Shown: positions 12,609 through 24,798, counted from the stretch's first letter. The stretch is DNA of 64,000 nt from Mesostigma viride (GCA_009746045.1 RPFO01000448.1:2401009-2465008); one strand, 5' to 3'. A program made the numbers and translations. The notes: generated from the sequence alone by a model not told the origin.

Positions 12609-15600
12609 TAACTGAAATTCACGACGACCAGGGCATCCACACCGACACCCATTCCATACTAAACAGCGGTCATCAATATTTTACGAAGCTATTCCGAAGT
12701 AAACCGCACCCTCAAGCACCTCAAGCTATCCACCAAGTCCTTCAGGCGATACCACGGCGCCTCACCACCACGCAGCAGCAAGAACTAGATCAGACACCCA
12801 CACAAGCTGAGACACAGGCTGCTATGCTCAAAATCAAACTCGGCAGTGCACCCGGCGTGGACGGCATCCCTGTAGAATTTTGGAGGAAGTTTTGGCCCGA
12901 CCTTTCTGCCGGCTTTTACAAATGCGTCCTCGAAGTATGGCGCACAGGTATCGTCCCTGGCAACTGGGCAGAAACCGCACTAATCCTCATATTTAAAAAG
13001 GGGTCTAAAACTCAATGGCAAAACTACCGTCCCATACGACTACTCACGGTTGCGTACAAAATCATCAGTAAAATACTACAACTACGCATTTACACAGTAC
13101 TCGACGACCTAATCGGTCCGGAACAAGTCGGCTTCCGCGCTAACCTACACATAAACGATAGCATTACCATGCTTATGGACATAGTGGAAAAAGCGTGGCG
13201 CCACAACATACTCGGCATCATACTATTCTGGGATTTCAAAAAAGCTTTTGACCGCATGTGTTGGGACTACCTCGAGAAGACATTGCGCGGTTTCGGATTT
13301 GGGGCACTTTCACGCATGTCACCATCGGTATGATTAAATCGCTCTCATGGACCCTACTCCTAAACGGGCACTTCTCACGCACAGGCACTAGCTCTAGGTC
13401 ACTCCCACAAGGCGACTGCATGTCCCCGCTCCTGTTTCTTCTTGCGCATGCCGGGCTGTTCTTTTTGCACGCTCGCGACAACAGGATCAGGGGCTTCCCC
13501 ATCCAAGGTAAACCGCGAGGTTTGTTCCAAACTGCTTATGTTGATGACACCACTAATGTCTGTACCTCCACTACCGATGTGCATGCTATCATGGAGAATA
13601 TCACGACATACTCTATGGCCTCTCAACAGCGGTGTAACGTGCAAAAGTCCACGGGGCTGCACATCGGGAGAGGATCCTCCCCCCGCTTATCACTCCCTAA
13701 TCTGCCTGTGACATGGGTCCAGCCAGACGGTCACCACCTATTACACAACTGCCCTATCGGCTGCACTATGGATGGACGTCTTGCTGAACACCCCACCTTT
13801 TTGTATGACAACACAACACACAGTGGCAAACTCACAGGCATGCTCCAAGCGGCATCAAGATGGGCAGCGGTTCCCCGTCTCAGCCTACGGGGCAGGGTCC
13901 TCCTCACCAACCAAATGTTATTCTCCAAAGTGCTCTACTACTGCCAAGGTCACCCACCTAACGAGTACACCACCAAGATCATCCAACGAATCGGCAGCAA
14001 TTTTGTTTGGAAACAGCAGGGTATCATAACACACACGGTGCCGGGATGGATCGATCGGGACATGTCCTATATGCCATGGGTTCAAGGAGGCTTGGGCTTA
14101 CATAATATGGAGTGGCGCTTATGGTCAGTGTACACCAAACAGATCCTAACCGCTTTCATAGGCGTAAACGCACACCCTGGTTGTATGTTGGCACAAGAAG
14201 CTTTCGCCACAACCTATACCCACAACAATGGTACATCATGGCACTTGGGGGCAGCAATACTTACATGTGCGCTCACTTCGTATAAAGGCTTATCATGGTA
14301 CTGGGCACGTATGTGGAAAGGTTATAAGAACCTAAAACCGGACAGAATTGCTCACCCTACCACGCGGGAAGAGGTGGCACGCCAACCATTATATTTCAAT
14401 GATTTGCTGCGCGATAGTGAGCATAATGTGTTTGGTGTTTTAAGCGGCCGCAACCCATATGAGGGCTTTTTGACGGCCAACCCGCCGGTTACGCGAATCA
14501 TCGATTTATACGCGGCTGACGGTGACCGATATCGCCTCCTAACATACACGGAAATCAGTGCGTGGATCGCAAACATGCCCAGCCGACCAGCTTGGGACAA
14601 CCTTCTACAAGCAATTCCCGCAGGATGGCATACCCTCATGACAACCCCACGCAAACCCCTACAAGTCGGGGAATGGGTGAGCTATTACCCGGATCGCGAC
14701 ACGTCCATACATAAGGGCTGCATCGTTGCGGTCGCGTCGACGGGCGTTACCATACAATTGCTCCAGGAGACACCCGACGGTCAAGGACTTCTCGGCAAAT
14801 TGATTACATCGTACGCCTACATTCCAGCATTTCAATGTCACCGCATTCGAGTGGTCCCGTGGTCACTGTCACAGGCGTGCATGTTACCCCTGGACCCCAC
14901 CACAGTGATACGCGACACCACATGGCTACATGTTGGCAAGGGGCGACTGGACACGCTTGCTCTAGACCCGCTAGAATTTGGGTGGGTCCTCACATCTGGC
15001 GGCACCCCCATGACGAAGTGCCTTTTCGAGTACACGGCAGACTGGGGATACCGGCTACTTCTACATAAAAATCATAGGATGCACCCGGGTCGCCTGCGCT
15101 GGCACCCCGAGTGGCCGGGCTACACCTGGATCAAGAACATTACCTTGGCAGTTGATCACCCATTGGTTGACAAACGGGCCACCGACGTCCAGCACCTGCT
15201 TATGCATCGGGCCATCGGGGTCAATTCCCAATTGCACCACCGGTACTCCCACGCGGCGGCGTGCTTATGCAACTTTCCAGATGAAACAATTGAGCACAGA
15301 TTTCTGGACTGCCAACTCGCAGGGGTTTGGCAATGGCTGCTGGGTATATGGGCCAAGTGGATGGCTATTACAGCTCCCCCCACCACCGTCACACTATCTA
15401 CGGTTATTTTCGGCATCACGGGATTACGGGACGCGAGCCTCACAGCCAACCAGATGGCATGATGGATATGGCTCCGCACGACGATGCTTCACACCATATG
15501 GCAAGTTCGCAACGAGACCGTATTCACGTTACGTGCCGCGTACACGAGAGGTGCCGTGGTCCGCCGGTTTATCTCATCTTGGAACCTGGCTATGCGTCGT

Positions 15601-15735
15601 TACTGGCTCCTGGCGACGGAACAACACAAAGTATGGGACCCGGGCCCTAACAATGACACCCCCAGCCGGCCCACTGGAAGTCTTCCATGCACTCATGGGC
15701 ATGAACCAGGTCTTTACACGTATGCCGGATGACGA
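12609..15735 (+). pseudogene. LINE ORF2, reverse transcriptase and C-terminus, broken
   Basis: The RT finger and palm motifs appear in order: GSAPGVDGIPVEFW, NYRPIRLLTVAYKI, DFKKAFDRMCWDYLEK, then SLPQGDCMSPLLF and the catalytic YVDDT. A C-terminal zinc-binding region follows, with H-R-F-L-D-C before W-x-W. Near 13310 the frame shifts between the AFDRM block and the following helix. A TGA at 15463 interrupts what reads as one continuous protein to about 15735. With the earlier lesions, this makes the copy inactive. Block order and the single apurinic-type endonuclease place it in the L1-like group. Confidence 0.92.
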
Positions 15736-15785
15736 TACATCTACAGTACAATGGCTACCTTGGTCGCAGGGCGCGCCTTATTAAT

Positions 15786-16590
15786 GCGGGCAACCCAATT
15801 TAGGCACAACTAGGCATTTCAGGCTATTTTTGGCATACCTGGGTCACCTTAACTGTTATATGGAAATAAACTAACACCCATTTCACCGGAAAGTTTATTC
15901 CCGCGAGTTGCGTAGGTGGTACTCGGAATTAAACTATTATGCCGTATGCAACAGTGCGTCGCCGTCTGTCGCCGTACCTTTAGAGCGGGCCGGAAGCACG
16001 AGTGAACAGGACTGGTGACGGTACAGGTGGCAGCCTGGCAGCCGGCAGGCCGGCCGGCGTAAATTTGCTGGCGAGTGGCGACCATGGCGAACACAAGACA
16101 TATTTTCGGCATATTCGACCGCGAGTGGGCTTATTACTTAACTACTCGAGAACGACAGTCGAAGAACGAAGCAAACACGATTACTGATTAGCAACTTGTC
16201 ACAGCAGACACGCCTACCCTCTAGTTCCCAGGAGTTGTGCTTGCCGAGTCTGTAACGAGCCCATTTTTACTTGAAAAGACATATCCCATTTTAGCCCTGT
16301 AAAGGTACTCAGGTGATTTCTCTATTCACGGTGCCCAACGTCTTGGCAAACCTCTGTGGAGCTTTCTGACCCGTATGCTAGGAGCTTGCCAGAGAATGAG
16401 AGAAAGCTGATTGTGTTAGAGAAACCAATATGGCAGGAAGCCCTAGGGCCACACTTGATTAGCATGGCATTCAGATATCGGGCTGTGCATACCTCACATC
16501 TGTGCACCATCTAGCCGGAATCCCTCGCTGTGTTTACTTTTGGCCACGGACTTGCTAATTGCCTTGTAATACGAGGGTGATGGCAAGGAA
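15786..16590. other. No gene seen; LINE 3' flank and promoter region
   Basis: No long frame and no clear poly(A) or simple-repeat tail marks the LINE 3' end. The right part is presumably the promoter of the EF-hand gene. Confidence 0.4.
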
Positions 16591-16596
16591 CCACGG

Positions 16597-16606
16597 TTAT
16601 AAATAC
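16597..16606 (+). promoter_or_regulatory. TATA box of the EF-hand gene
   Basis: TTATAAATAC lies about 270 bp before the chosen start codon and matches a plant TATA box. A transcription start near 16630 would give a 5' leader of about 240 nt holding two short upstream frames. Confidence 0.5.
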
Positions 16607-16685
16607 GACTTTAAGGTTGGCTTGCCGCTGTTAACAAGCTCGACGATTTTGACAGCTCCTGAAAGCTAGCGCTTCCTTGAACTCA

Positions 16686-16838
16686 ATGCTAGTAGGTTTC
16701 ATTGTGGCCTTCAGGCTTGTGCGCCACTGGTCGCAGTTGCAAGAGGAGTTGATCAGCAGCGTACGATGATCTCCCAGGAAAGTTTCCATGGACGTTTACA
16801 GATTCATCGCCAACTGTGACTACGTTCCACGGGGGTGA
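16686..16838 (+). promoter_or_regulatory. Two upstream ORFs in the EF-hand leader
   Basis: Frames of 27 codons (16686-16769) and 16 codons (16788-16838) each begin with ATG and end with TGA before the main start at 16870. If the leader is not spliced, a scanning ribosome would meet both first, which would lower translation of the main frame. An upstream intron could remove them. Confidence 0.4.
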
Positions 16839-16869
16839 CCCCATTTGGGTCAGCTTGTTTGGGCGTAGG

Positions 16870-17723
16870 ATGGCTTTCCGGGGCGTACACGCAGCGAAAC
16901 ATGCTGGAAATCGCAACCGGGCACGACATGAGATTCCTGACGACGTTTTGGCTCGCGTCGACAAGAAAGTGCTTGCGAGGCTCAAAGAAAATTTCAGCCT
17001 CTTCGACTCTGACGACAGCGGCCTTATCGACGCTACCGAGCTCGGTACCCTGCTGCGGTCAGCAGGGATGAACCCGACTGAAGCACGTGTACGGGAGCTC
17101 ATTCGGCAGTTTGACAAAGACAGGAGCGGCTCGCTCAGCTTCGCTGAATATGTGGTATTGTGGGACTATATGCAAGAGGAGGCTGCCGGTGAGCTGGAGA
17201 TGATTATGAAGGCCTTTTCAGTTTTTGACAAGGATGGCAGTCGAACCATCTCTTTCAAGGAATTCAAAGAGGTACATTTTTGTAGCAGTTCGTTGGATCA
17301 CTTCTCATAATCACTTCTTTATCATCAGCTCACCTCTTTACTTCCCCGACATTTCCAGGAAGTGTTTCCCCCCAATTCCTTTCGGTTGCACGTTGTGTTC
17401 CCTTGCTCATTTCAAAGGTGCCTGGCATGAGGGCGGTCTAACTTGGTGACTAACTGGCATGCCTTCCAAGTCACTACCATATATTGTGTGGTGCTGTTCC
17501 CTTGCTTCAGGTGGTGACGGAGCTTGGAGATCAGCTGACGGACGAGGAGTGCACGCTCTTCTTCAAGCATGTCGACAAGAACAACGATGGCGAACTCCAG
17601 TTTGATGACTTGTTTACATTTCTCAAGGAAGACCGTGAGCGGGTAGACAATGAAGTGGCTGATGAGGACTTAGAGGATGTTATCTCTTCCCTGCCCTCCA
17701 TTGAGGAAAGGGATGACAAATAA
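16870..17723 (+). CDS. Calmodulin-like four-EF-hand calcium-binding protein
   Basis: A calcium sensor of the calmodulin/centrin superfamily, 204 residues in two exons. Exon 1 is 16870-17271 (donor GAG/GTACAT); exon 2 is 17511-17723 (acceptor TTCAG/GTG), phase 0. The loops are D46-E57, D82-E93, D120-E131 and D156-D167. Loops 1 and 2 are canonical. Loop 3 has Arg where Gly is usual at position 6, and loop 4 ends in Asp instead of Glu at position 12, so calcium affinity in the C-lobe may be altered. The second exon opens with VVTELGDQLTDEE, a close relative of the calmodulin linker helix. A basic N-terminal extension of about 35 residues and an acidic tail of about 30 residues go beyond plain calmodulin (about 149 residues). 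The first in-frame ATG was chosen. Targets are unknown. Confidence 0.88.
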
Positions 17724-17884
17724 CGACACAATTTTTTGAAAGCGGCATTCTGGCCTGCATGATTGTACATGCTACCATGTTCCCATTGCATGGTCAGGAT
17801 CATGGTTAATCGCCAAGTCGGTCCTATTTCCGCGTTGAATGGGGAACGTGGCTATAGTCTATTTGCGGGGTTACTTGTTTGTCA

Positions 17885-19364
17885 TTGAATTGAATTGGAA
17901 CATAACTCCGTTGGGCGTGTATGTAGCACATATCCCTGAGAAGGAGTATATGGCTTATAATACACTCGGGGCTACTTCCTGCAAGGGTAGCGTGTAATCT
18001 ACACCTGCTCTGGGTGCACAAAGTGCACCTGCACACCACTGTGTATTCAGGCACCTACCTAAAAGCGCCGGCCGACATAGGGGGGAAGATCATCATGGCT
18101 ATACAAAGGCTAGCTAGGGCGTGGCTTCTCAGCAGAGAGTAACTCCCCGCATGGGCACAGCATAGTGAAATAAAGCTAGGCATCATCTGGGGTGTGGCAC
18201 GACAGTCATAGGCACACATGTACATGATGCTAAGGCATCATCTGGTATAGGGCCTGTAGTAGGCGTACATGTACAAGGCCACGGCTAGGCTTGACTATTC
18301 TACGCTACTACTGCATGCATAGCTCCCGTCGCTGCCGCTGTTGCTGCGCCAGGGTCGAGTCGTCGTCCAAGGTGAAGGGAGTCTTCTCGAGCCGCTTGCG
18401 GCGTCTGAGAAACTAAATCTTGCATGTCCGATGGGCTCTTAAAGATGAGAAGAAGTGGGGGCGCCCCTGCCTTACCCCGCGCGCAGGGTTCAAGGCGGTG
18501 GGCGACCAGCTAATTGATCTCATGCACCAAGAAGGCCCATGCGATCAAGGATTTTGCTCTCAAACGCACGTGCAAGCTTCTCGGAATTCTCACCTTCCGC
18601 CATGTCGAAGTTCTTGACGATGGCTGCGCTTGGCGAGCTCGGCCTCCTCGCGGAGGTCAAGCCTACGTCGGCCACTGGAGCTAGCTGTGCTGAGACGGCG
18701 GACGGGATCGAGGTGAGGTGGTGTTCTGCTTAAGCATGTCCGCCCAGGTGGGCCGGCCGGGATGGGAGGATCGAGCATTCGCCAGCCAGGCCAGCTAGCT
18801 GGCTTGGCGGCCATGTCCGGCCTTCACCGCCTAGCTCGGCGGTGATGCCTGCGGTGTTTTGCAGGTATCCGATGGCGATGGTGTTGTCCTTGAGGTGCTC
18901 AGTGGTCGATGTCGCGGAGCTGCATGTGCGGTGATGGCGTCGGAGGGCCGGGGGGGGGGGGCGGTGGAGGAGGCGATCGGAGGGTGGCCATGGAGGTGGC
19001 GGTGCCGGAGATGGTGCGGAGCTCGGCACTGAGTCATGCATGCAGCGTGCAACCCAGGCCACATCTGCACCCGGGCTGCCACATCTGCAGCGAGGGGAGT
19101 CACGTGCTGCTCGACAGCGTCCGCACATCGTCGCGGATGGTGTCGGTCACGCACATGCACAGCGGTGGGCTCAAACTGATCTGGGCGGTAGAGCGTCCGA
19201 GGAGGGAGCAGAGGGCGATTTGTTGCAAGTAGGGACCGCCGGGCGAGGTTGGACATCTTTGCAGCCAGGCCGGCCGTGCTGGCGCCTGACCGGGCAGGCC
19301 GAAGGCCGCGGCCCTCGCGAATCTTGAGTGCGAAGCACAATTCTAAAAGCGTGTCCCACATCCC
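17885..19364 (-). mobile_element. ORF1-only retroposon copy H1 (minus)
   Basis: Read on the minus strand, it ends at 17885 with an AATTC-type tail. Just before that is the hairpin ACTCC/GGCGT (17905-17918), then a 3' untranslated part shared with the other copies. A decayed ORF1-like region spans about 18330-18720, and a coiled-coil-like part extends to about 19340. No reverse transcriptase is present. Several stops and frameshifts make it a relic. The right edge is approximate; its flank is interrupted by copy H2. Confidence 0.7.
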
Positions 19365-19376
19365 ATGAAACAGGAC

Positions 19377-19787
19377 CATGGATGATGCTTTCAGTATTTA
19401 GCCGCGCCCAGCCTACAATGGGACCTCCATGGATGATGCATTAAGAATTTAGCCATGCGATGCCTATGCAGGGAGTTACTCTCTGCTGAGATGCCATGTG
19501 TACACCAGCTATAGCCTAGCCACATACCCTCCACCCCATATGTCATGCAGGCCTTCTAGGCCCTCTCCTCAAGCCCCCCCTGGGTGCCTGTGCTTGTTAA
19601 GGAGGCATGAACCATCATGGCGGTGCAGGTGCACCTTGTGCACCCAGAGCAGGCCGTGACAGTTGTACATCCTCCACCTGCAGGTTGTAGCCCTGATTGT
19701 ATTACAAACCCATAGATGCCCCTTTCTCAGGGCTATGTGTTACATATGCTCCCAACGGAGCTATGATTTTAATTAATTAATTAATGA
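19377..19787 (+). mobile_element. 5'-truncated retroposon copy H2 with 12-bp TSD
   Basis: A 411-bp insertion carrying only the 3' untranslated part, the hairpin GCTCC-CAAC-GGAGC (19748-19761) and a TTAA-rich tail. It is bracketed by perfect direct repeats ATGAAACAGGAC at 19365-19376 and 19788-19799. This is the hallmark of target-primed reverse transcription with 5' truncation. Confidence 0.9.
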
Positions 19788-19946
19788 ATGAAACAGGACG
19801 TGCAGCTGGTCACTCGGACTTTTCTGCCAAAAGTGCTTGTTGATGGTGAAATCTTGAAACTGGCTGGGTGGCTCGGCGGGACTAGTATACGACTGCGTTT
19901 GGGCTCAGGAGAGGCCGACGGCGAGGCCGAACTGAAGGGCCAGAAT

Positions 19947-20822
19947 TGAATTGAATTGTAACATAACTCCGTTGGGAGTATATGTAGCACATAGCCCTTG
20001 AGAGGGGGCATAGGGCCTATCATACATCCTAAGCTACTTCCTGCAAGGGTGGGGATGTAAAGGACCCTTGCTCTAGGTGCACCAGGGCACTTGCATCCCC
20101 ATGATCTTCAAGCTATGCCCAGCGAAGGGGGAGCCTGTCATGGGGGGGAAGATCAGCATAGCTATACAAAGAAGCTAGGGCATGGCGTCTCAGCAGAGAG
20201 TTACTCCCTGCATAGGCACAACAGAACTAAATAAAGCTGGGCATCATCTGGGGTGTGGCTCATCATAGGCACACATGTACATGATGAAGTAAAGCGCGTG
20301 GCTTAGCTGGGATAGTGCCTCTAGGAGGCGTACATGTACATGGCCACGGTCTATCTATTCTACACTACTACTGCTGTATTCCCCGGCCTAAGCTGGGGCG
20401 TCTGGAGTCGCTGGGGCCGCGGGGGGGGGGGGTCGCCTGCCAGGGCTTATGGCCGACGTAGATGGCCGCCCCCTTCCAGTACACCGGCTGCCCCGCCTTG
20501 GTCTGCCGGAGCTGGAGGTAGGTCGGCCATATAGCTCCCGTCGCCGTTGTTGCTGCGCCAGGGTCAAGTCGTCATCAAGGGTGAAGAGAGTCTTCTCGAG
20601 CCGCTTGCGGCGTCTGAGAAAAGAAATCTTGTCCGCCGGGGTCTTAAAGGTGAGAAGGAGCGGGGGCGGCCCTGCCTTACCCCGCGCGCGGGGAAGGCGG
20701 TGGGCGGCCAGCTCGATCTCACCGTTAAGGCCCATGCGACCAAGGATTTCTCTCTCAAACGCACGCAAAAGCTTCTCGGAATTCTCACCTTCCTCCATCT
20801 TGAAGTTCTTGACAATGACGTC
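19947..20822 (-). mobile_element. Retroposon copy H3 with intact ORF1-like end and 13-bp TSD
   Basis: An 876-bp minus-strand insertion bracketed by GAAGGGCCAGAAT at 19934-19946 and 20823-20835. Its 3' end has the perfect hairpin ACTCC-GTTG-GGAGT (19966-19979) and an AATTG tail. The body encodes an uninterrupted ORF1-like segment: a FDVIVKNF strand, then AHRLPRARGK, then PPLLLTFKTPADKISFLRR and finally FTLDDDLTLAQQQRRREL. This matches the RRM-like core and C-terminal domain of L1 ORF1 proteins, where the usual ending is L-T-P-x-x-Q-x-R-R. The copy is 5'-truncated at the start of that domain. The open frame continues to 20981, but its N-terminal part belongs to the target DNA, not the element. 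Confidence 0.88.
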
Positions 20823-20835
20823 GAAGGGCCAGAAT

Positions 20836-21310
20836 GTACCACTAAATCTTGGGAAGTGGTGCTGCTGCCTTCCATGCAGGCTGGGCGGCTGGACTCTAGG
20901 CGGAGCTTCTTGCGTAGCTTCAGGGCTCAGCGCTGCACCGGCCGCTAAGCTGCGTTGCGTCGAGGTGCGTTTGCTCGTCATGATATTGTGTAATAGCTTC
21001 GGGAAAAAAGATCAGCATGTGCGTCTTAGAAAGACGAAGCGATAATTTGTGATATTCACGGCCGAAGTTGGTGCCCAAACGTGAACGTTATTAGCTCCGC
21101 CGTCAGCCATGGCTACCTCGTGGCTCGTGGCCGGCTCGTGCATGGCTCAACATGATCATGGTGTCTCATATATCCCCGTCTAGTAACTGTAAGCAAGGAG
21201 ACAAACCTGTCTAGTGACTTATATGGATGGTTGGGGCATGATGCAGACGATATTTGTTGTAACTTTCGTGTAATTATATTTTTAATGAAATTAGCATAGT
21301 ACTCCGTGGC
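20836..21310. other. Spacer between retroposons, no gene
   Basis: No coding signal was seen. A broken ACTCCGTGG motif directly before the tail at 21311 may be the end of another retroposon. Confidence 0.4.
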
Positions 21311-22850
21311 ATTAATTAATTAATTAATAATTAATTAAACTCGTGCTTCCGTTGGGGAGTCACGGAGCACCGCAGTGTGTGCACAACATGCAGGAGAAAG
21401 GGCAGAGACCCCCATTCTCCCTCATGCCAAAGGCATGCCACAGCTGCAATCGGGCATGCTAGCTGCAATCGGTACGTCCGGCGATCTGTGGGTGCAACAA
21501 GACCCATGTGAGCATGGCATAACACGGGAGCATGTGGGCAAGTGATCTGATCATAGCCAGGACGTAGCATGCCGCGGCTGTACAAGGACTAGGCTAAGGC
21601 CGCTATATGGCTGGTTGTGTACCGTGCGTTAGCGGTGCACGGGACCAGGTATGTTGGCACAGCTAGGCAAACATTCTAAGCATGGCTGCCATATAGCGGC
21701 AGCGACTACCATGCAATGGATACAAGCTAGGGCCCTATTATTCAAGCTATTCTAGCCCGCAGGGGGCGTCCACATGATCTTGTGGTTGATCATCAGGTCC
21801 CCGCCCCTCCAGTACACCTAAGTTGGGCTTCTGGCGGGGGGCCTGCTTGTGGCGGGGCTAGGTATTCCGGCCACAGGTCGCGTCGCTGCTGCTGCTGAGC
21901 GGGGGTCAGGTCGTCGTCCAGCGTCCAGGTGAGGTCGTGTGCATGCACACGCTTGCGACGAGAGAGGAACCGCTGCTTGTCCTCACGGGAGGGGAAGGTG
22001 AGCAGGACTGGTGGGCCGGGGAGCCGCCTTGTCCCGTGAGTGGGGAAGGCGGTGGCACCCACGCTGCCAGTTCTACCTCACCTACCAGGCCCATGAGGGT
22101 AAGGATGAGGCTGCTGGTCCTTGAGCTTGTCGGCAAGGGAGGTTGACGTCTCACCTGGCTTCTCTGGGGGAAACGACGCAGCACCACTCGGCACTCGCGG
22201 CGAGCGCGGTCGGTGGCCGCCTCCCGTCCCGTTGGTTGGCCTAGGCGGTGGTCCTCCATGCAGCTCCTGGAGCTTCGTGGCAATGGCGTCGGTGGTTGCA
22301 AGCTAGGCGGTCGCTGACCGCAGCAGCAGGTCTGCGTAGGAGAGCGGCGGGAGGTCGCCAGCATCCAGCGCGGCCGGGGTGGCTGGGATCGATCTGCAAT
22401 GGTGGCCGTCAGACTCTGCTCCGCTATCTTCGGGACCTGACAGTGTGGCCAGGCCCTCGGTGTGGGCGGTTCGATGGTTTCCAGCTTCTTCATGAGCATG
22501 TAGCGCACTTGCCGTCCACCTGGGACGGACCGCAGGCCGCTGCCCGCTGGTAGCCTGCCATACGTACCCCCAAAAAATTCCAAGTCCAAGTCGCGTAATT
22601 TTCATAAAATACGCGTACGTTATCCGCCGGGCGCCGGCGTAGTACAGGACGCGTACAGAAGTATTTTGTTCGAACCGTACGGCGTACATACGTACATAAT
22701 AACACGGCCATCCGAGCTGCAGTGGCGGAGCAGCTGGCGCCGATGGCTGAGCACTGAGCTCGCCGCCCTAGCTGACGGCGCCTGACAGCCCACTCAACAC
22801 TCTCTCGGCCAAGGTCAACAACATTGAAGCCAGAGTCGCACAATTAAGCT
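21311..22850 (-). mobile_element. ORF1-only retroposon copy H4 (minus), second 3'-end type
   Basis: An ATTA-repeat tail (21311-21338) precedes, on the minus strand, a 3' end with the hairpin arms CTTCC and GGGAG around GTTG. This is a different end sequence from H1-H3, shared with the short insertion at 26958. The ORF1-like part is at 21800-22140: LPGPPVLLTF, RFLSRRKRVHAHDL, then TLDDDLTPAQQQQRRDLWP. It is related to, but clearly diverged from, H3. Frameshifts separate it from an upstream acidic and Pro-rich part (to about 22590). No reverse transcriptase is present. Confidence 0.7.
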
Positions 22851-24040
22851 CCAGCCTCAGTTTACTGCTCGATCCGTAAGATCGAGCACATTGTCACCAC
22901 CAATTAAAGTTTCCGAGGCCACAGCCACTGTGACCGCCCGCCTGTACGTGGTGGTGGAAGGCCGAGTCATGCAGCCAAGACACCGTGAATCAAACAAGGC
23001 AGTTGCTACCCGGGTATATAGACGCCTGCCTGGCCACGCAGCTAAGTCCCCGAGATCGCCGAGCGAAATTACGGCCGCCAATGATCGCCGCCCAACCTCA
23101 GCTGGTAGGGCTAGCGATGACCCCTCGACTCGTGCGGGCTGACCTGATCAAGAGCCAGGCAACCTCTACCGCCACCGCCATCACCACCAAGCTCCAGGAG
23201 CTGGAAGACTACGCGCCGCGAGGCCGCTGACCGCGACCGTCGCCGCTGCCGGGTCATCCTCAGGTGCATGCTTCGACTGATGCAGCCGGAGGAGAACCCC
23301 AGACTCTCTTCTTCACGAGCTGAAGAAACAACTCTTGGCGTGCATATGGAGCTCAGCCAGGTGCGACACTGCAGGGTGCCTACGGCCGGCCTGCCCCTGA
23401 TCCACGGGTCAGCCGGGGCTGGCCCCCCTCCGGCCTCCAGTGGTCCTCACCTTCAGCGACATCACAGCCCGAGTTCAGTTCCTCTCTCGCCGCAAGAAGC
23501 TGCATGGTGAACACCTCAGTGCATGGTAGCTTGACGACGACCTGACGCCAGCCCAGCAGCAGCAACGCCGCGATCAGTATAGCCGGCCCGACTATTGACA
23601 TCCGCCACAAGACCAATGAACCGGCCCCGAGAAGCCCCAAGTGTACTGGCGGGGCGGGGACCTTCATGTCAACAAGAAACAGTGGAATTAAGCCCGGCCC
23701 CCGGGCTCCCCCGGGATAGAGCACTCGATCAAGCTAGTTGTCTAGATGGGGGCAATCGATTATGGGATAGCTTCTAGGCATTACAGCCAATGATATCAGC
23801 GCCCAGCATTATAGTACCTTCAATAAGCTCTGGCACCTTGTAGCCATCAGCTTGCGCCTTTGCCGACGTCTTGAGCCCACCTCACCTTTGTAGCATATAA
23901 GCTATGCGTCGGCCTACCTATGGTATTGCACTGGTTGTATTGCACCCACAGTGTTGCGCCCCGGCACCATGCTGTGGAGAGAGCGCTCTCATGGCCTGCC
24001 CACTAGCGGCAGTGGGAGAAGCTAGGGCGCCCCTCCCTCC
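22851..24040 (+). mobile_element. Degraded ORF1-like retroposon copy H5 (plus)
   Basis: At about 23525-23660 the plus strand still reads DDDLTPAQQQQRRDQYSRP, then a stop, then a segment ending V-Y-W-R-G-G-D-L-H-V. This is the same C-terminal signature as the other copies, but closer to H4. Stops and shifts occur throughout. The ends are not defined. Confidence 0.55.
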
Positions 24041-24042
24041 TT

Positions 24043-24700
24043 CAAAATTAAATTCAATTATAACATGACTCAGTTGGGAGATCATTAATTAATTAAATAA
24101 TTAATTAATTAATAAGGAACACAGTACCTCCGTGGGAAGGATATGTAATGTTCACATATCCCTGAGAAGGGGCATATGGTTTTGATCAATACATTCTAGG
24201 CGATAACCTGCAGGTGGAATTGGTGTAAACTGCCACCTATACTCGGGGTGCACAAGTGAGGTGCACCTGCACCGGCCATCGTGTATCAGTTCCAGCATTG
24301 AACTGTGCAAAGTAATTGCGCCGACATGGGAAATCATGTAGCACATATGTCAAGGAGACAACCAGCCAGATATTTTCCATCTTGCTGGGTGGATGGAGGT
24401 GGGCGAAGCCGCGGAACCGAAGTAAGCTAACTCTAAGCTAAGCCAAGCTAGTCTAGAAAACCCTAACTACTCTACTCAGCAAAGCGCCCCTTCCGCTTGG
24501 GGGGAAGGGGCTCGCCCATGCACAGGGGCTGGCGCGTGAGCCTGGACAATCTTCTGCCACCTCTGCTTGTTCTGCATAGCAGTCCAAGCAAGAGAGAGGG
24601 AGTGAATGCATGCGGTGTTCAAACTGAGCTGGCCAGACCACTAGGGCGGCCAGCCACATCTGGGTGTAGTTCATGGCAGGTTTACCGAGCTTTCTAGGAA
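24043..24700 (-). mobile_element. Retroposon family K, copy K1 (minus), split by H6
   Basis: It matches copy K2 at 40252-40870 in reverse: the tail side AATTATAACATGACTC, the hairpin TTGGGAGATC region, the stretch with CTCCATCCATCC and the coding part around 24480-24640. The coding part of K2 reads FQHRIHSLSLAWTAM. K1 is broken by stops. The 241-bp insertion at 24086-24326 sits inside its 3' hairpin. Confidence 0.75.
24086..24326 (-). mobile_element. 5'-truncated retroposon copy H6 inside K1, 11-bp TSD
   Basis: The insertion starts with a TTAATTAATT tail and carries CTCCGTGGGAAGG, the GAGAAGGGGCATATG block and part of the shared 3' untranslated region. The flanking repeats are TGGGAGATCAT (24075-24085) and TGGGAAATCAT (24327-24337), an 11-bp duplication with one later mismatch. 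It dates H6 as younger than K1. Confidence 0.85.
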
Positions 24701-24770
24701 TGTCCTTGGGGCCTCCCTCCTTCTCGTTGTGTATGTAGGGTTGAAATTTCCTTTACTCTGTATTGGCACC

Positions 24771-24789
24771 CACGTGACGCAGTCACGTG
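24771..24789. repeat. Perfect hairpin CACGTGAC-GCA-GTCACGTG at a retroposon end
   Basis: Eight-bp arms around GCA, followed by a TTATTAATT tail. Near-identical hairpins next to ATTAAT tails occur at 28304-28322 and, in reverse and with one mismatch, near 54155-54175. This suggests a third 3'-end type among these retroposons. Confidence 0.7.
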
Positions 24790-24798
24790 CTTATTAAT

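Noticed and set aside
18909-19232. Plus-strand Gly-rich frame as a gene
   Set aside because: It is antisense to the decayed coiled-coil part of retroposon H1.
20823-20981. N-terminal part of the 197-codon minus frame as ORF1
   Set aside because: It lies outside the 13-bp target duplication of H3, so it is target DNA read through in frame.
22565-22700. A second copy of the inverted-repeat element seen in the LINE
   Set aside because: It shares only GTACG-rich composition; the terminal repeat ACCGTAGTGGCTC is absent.
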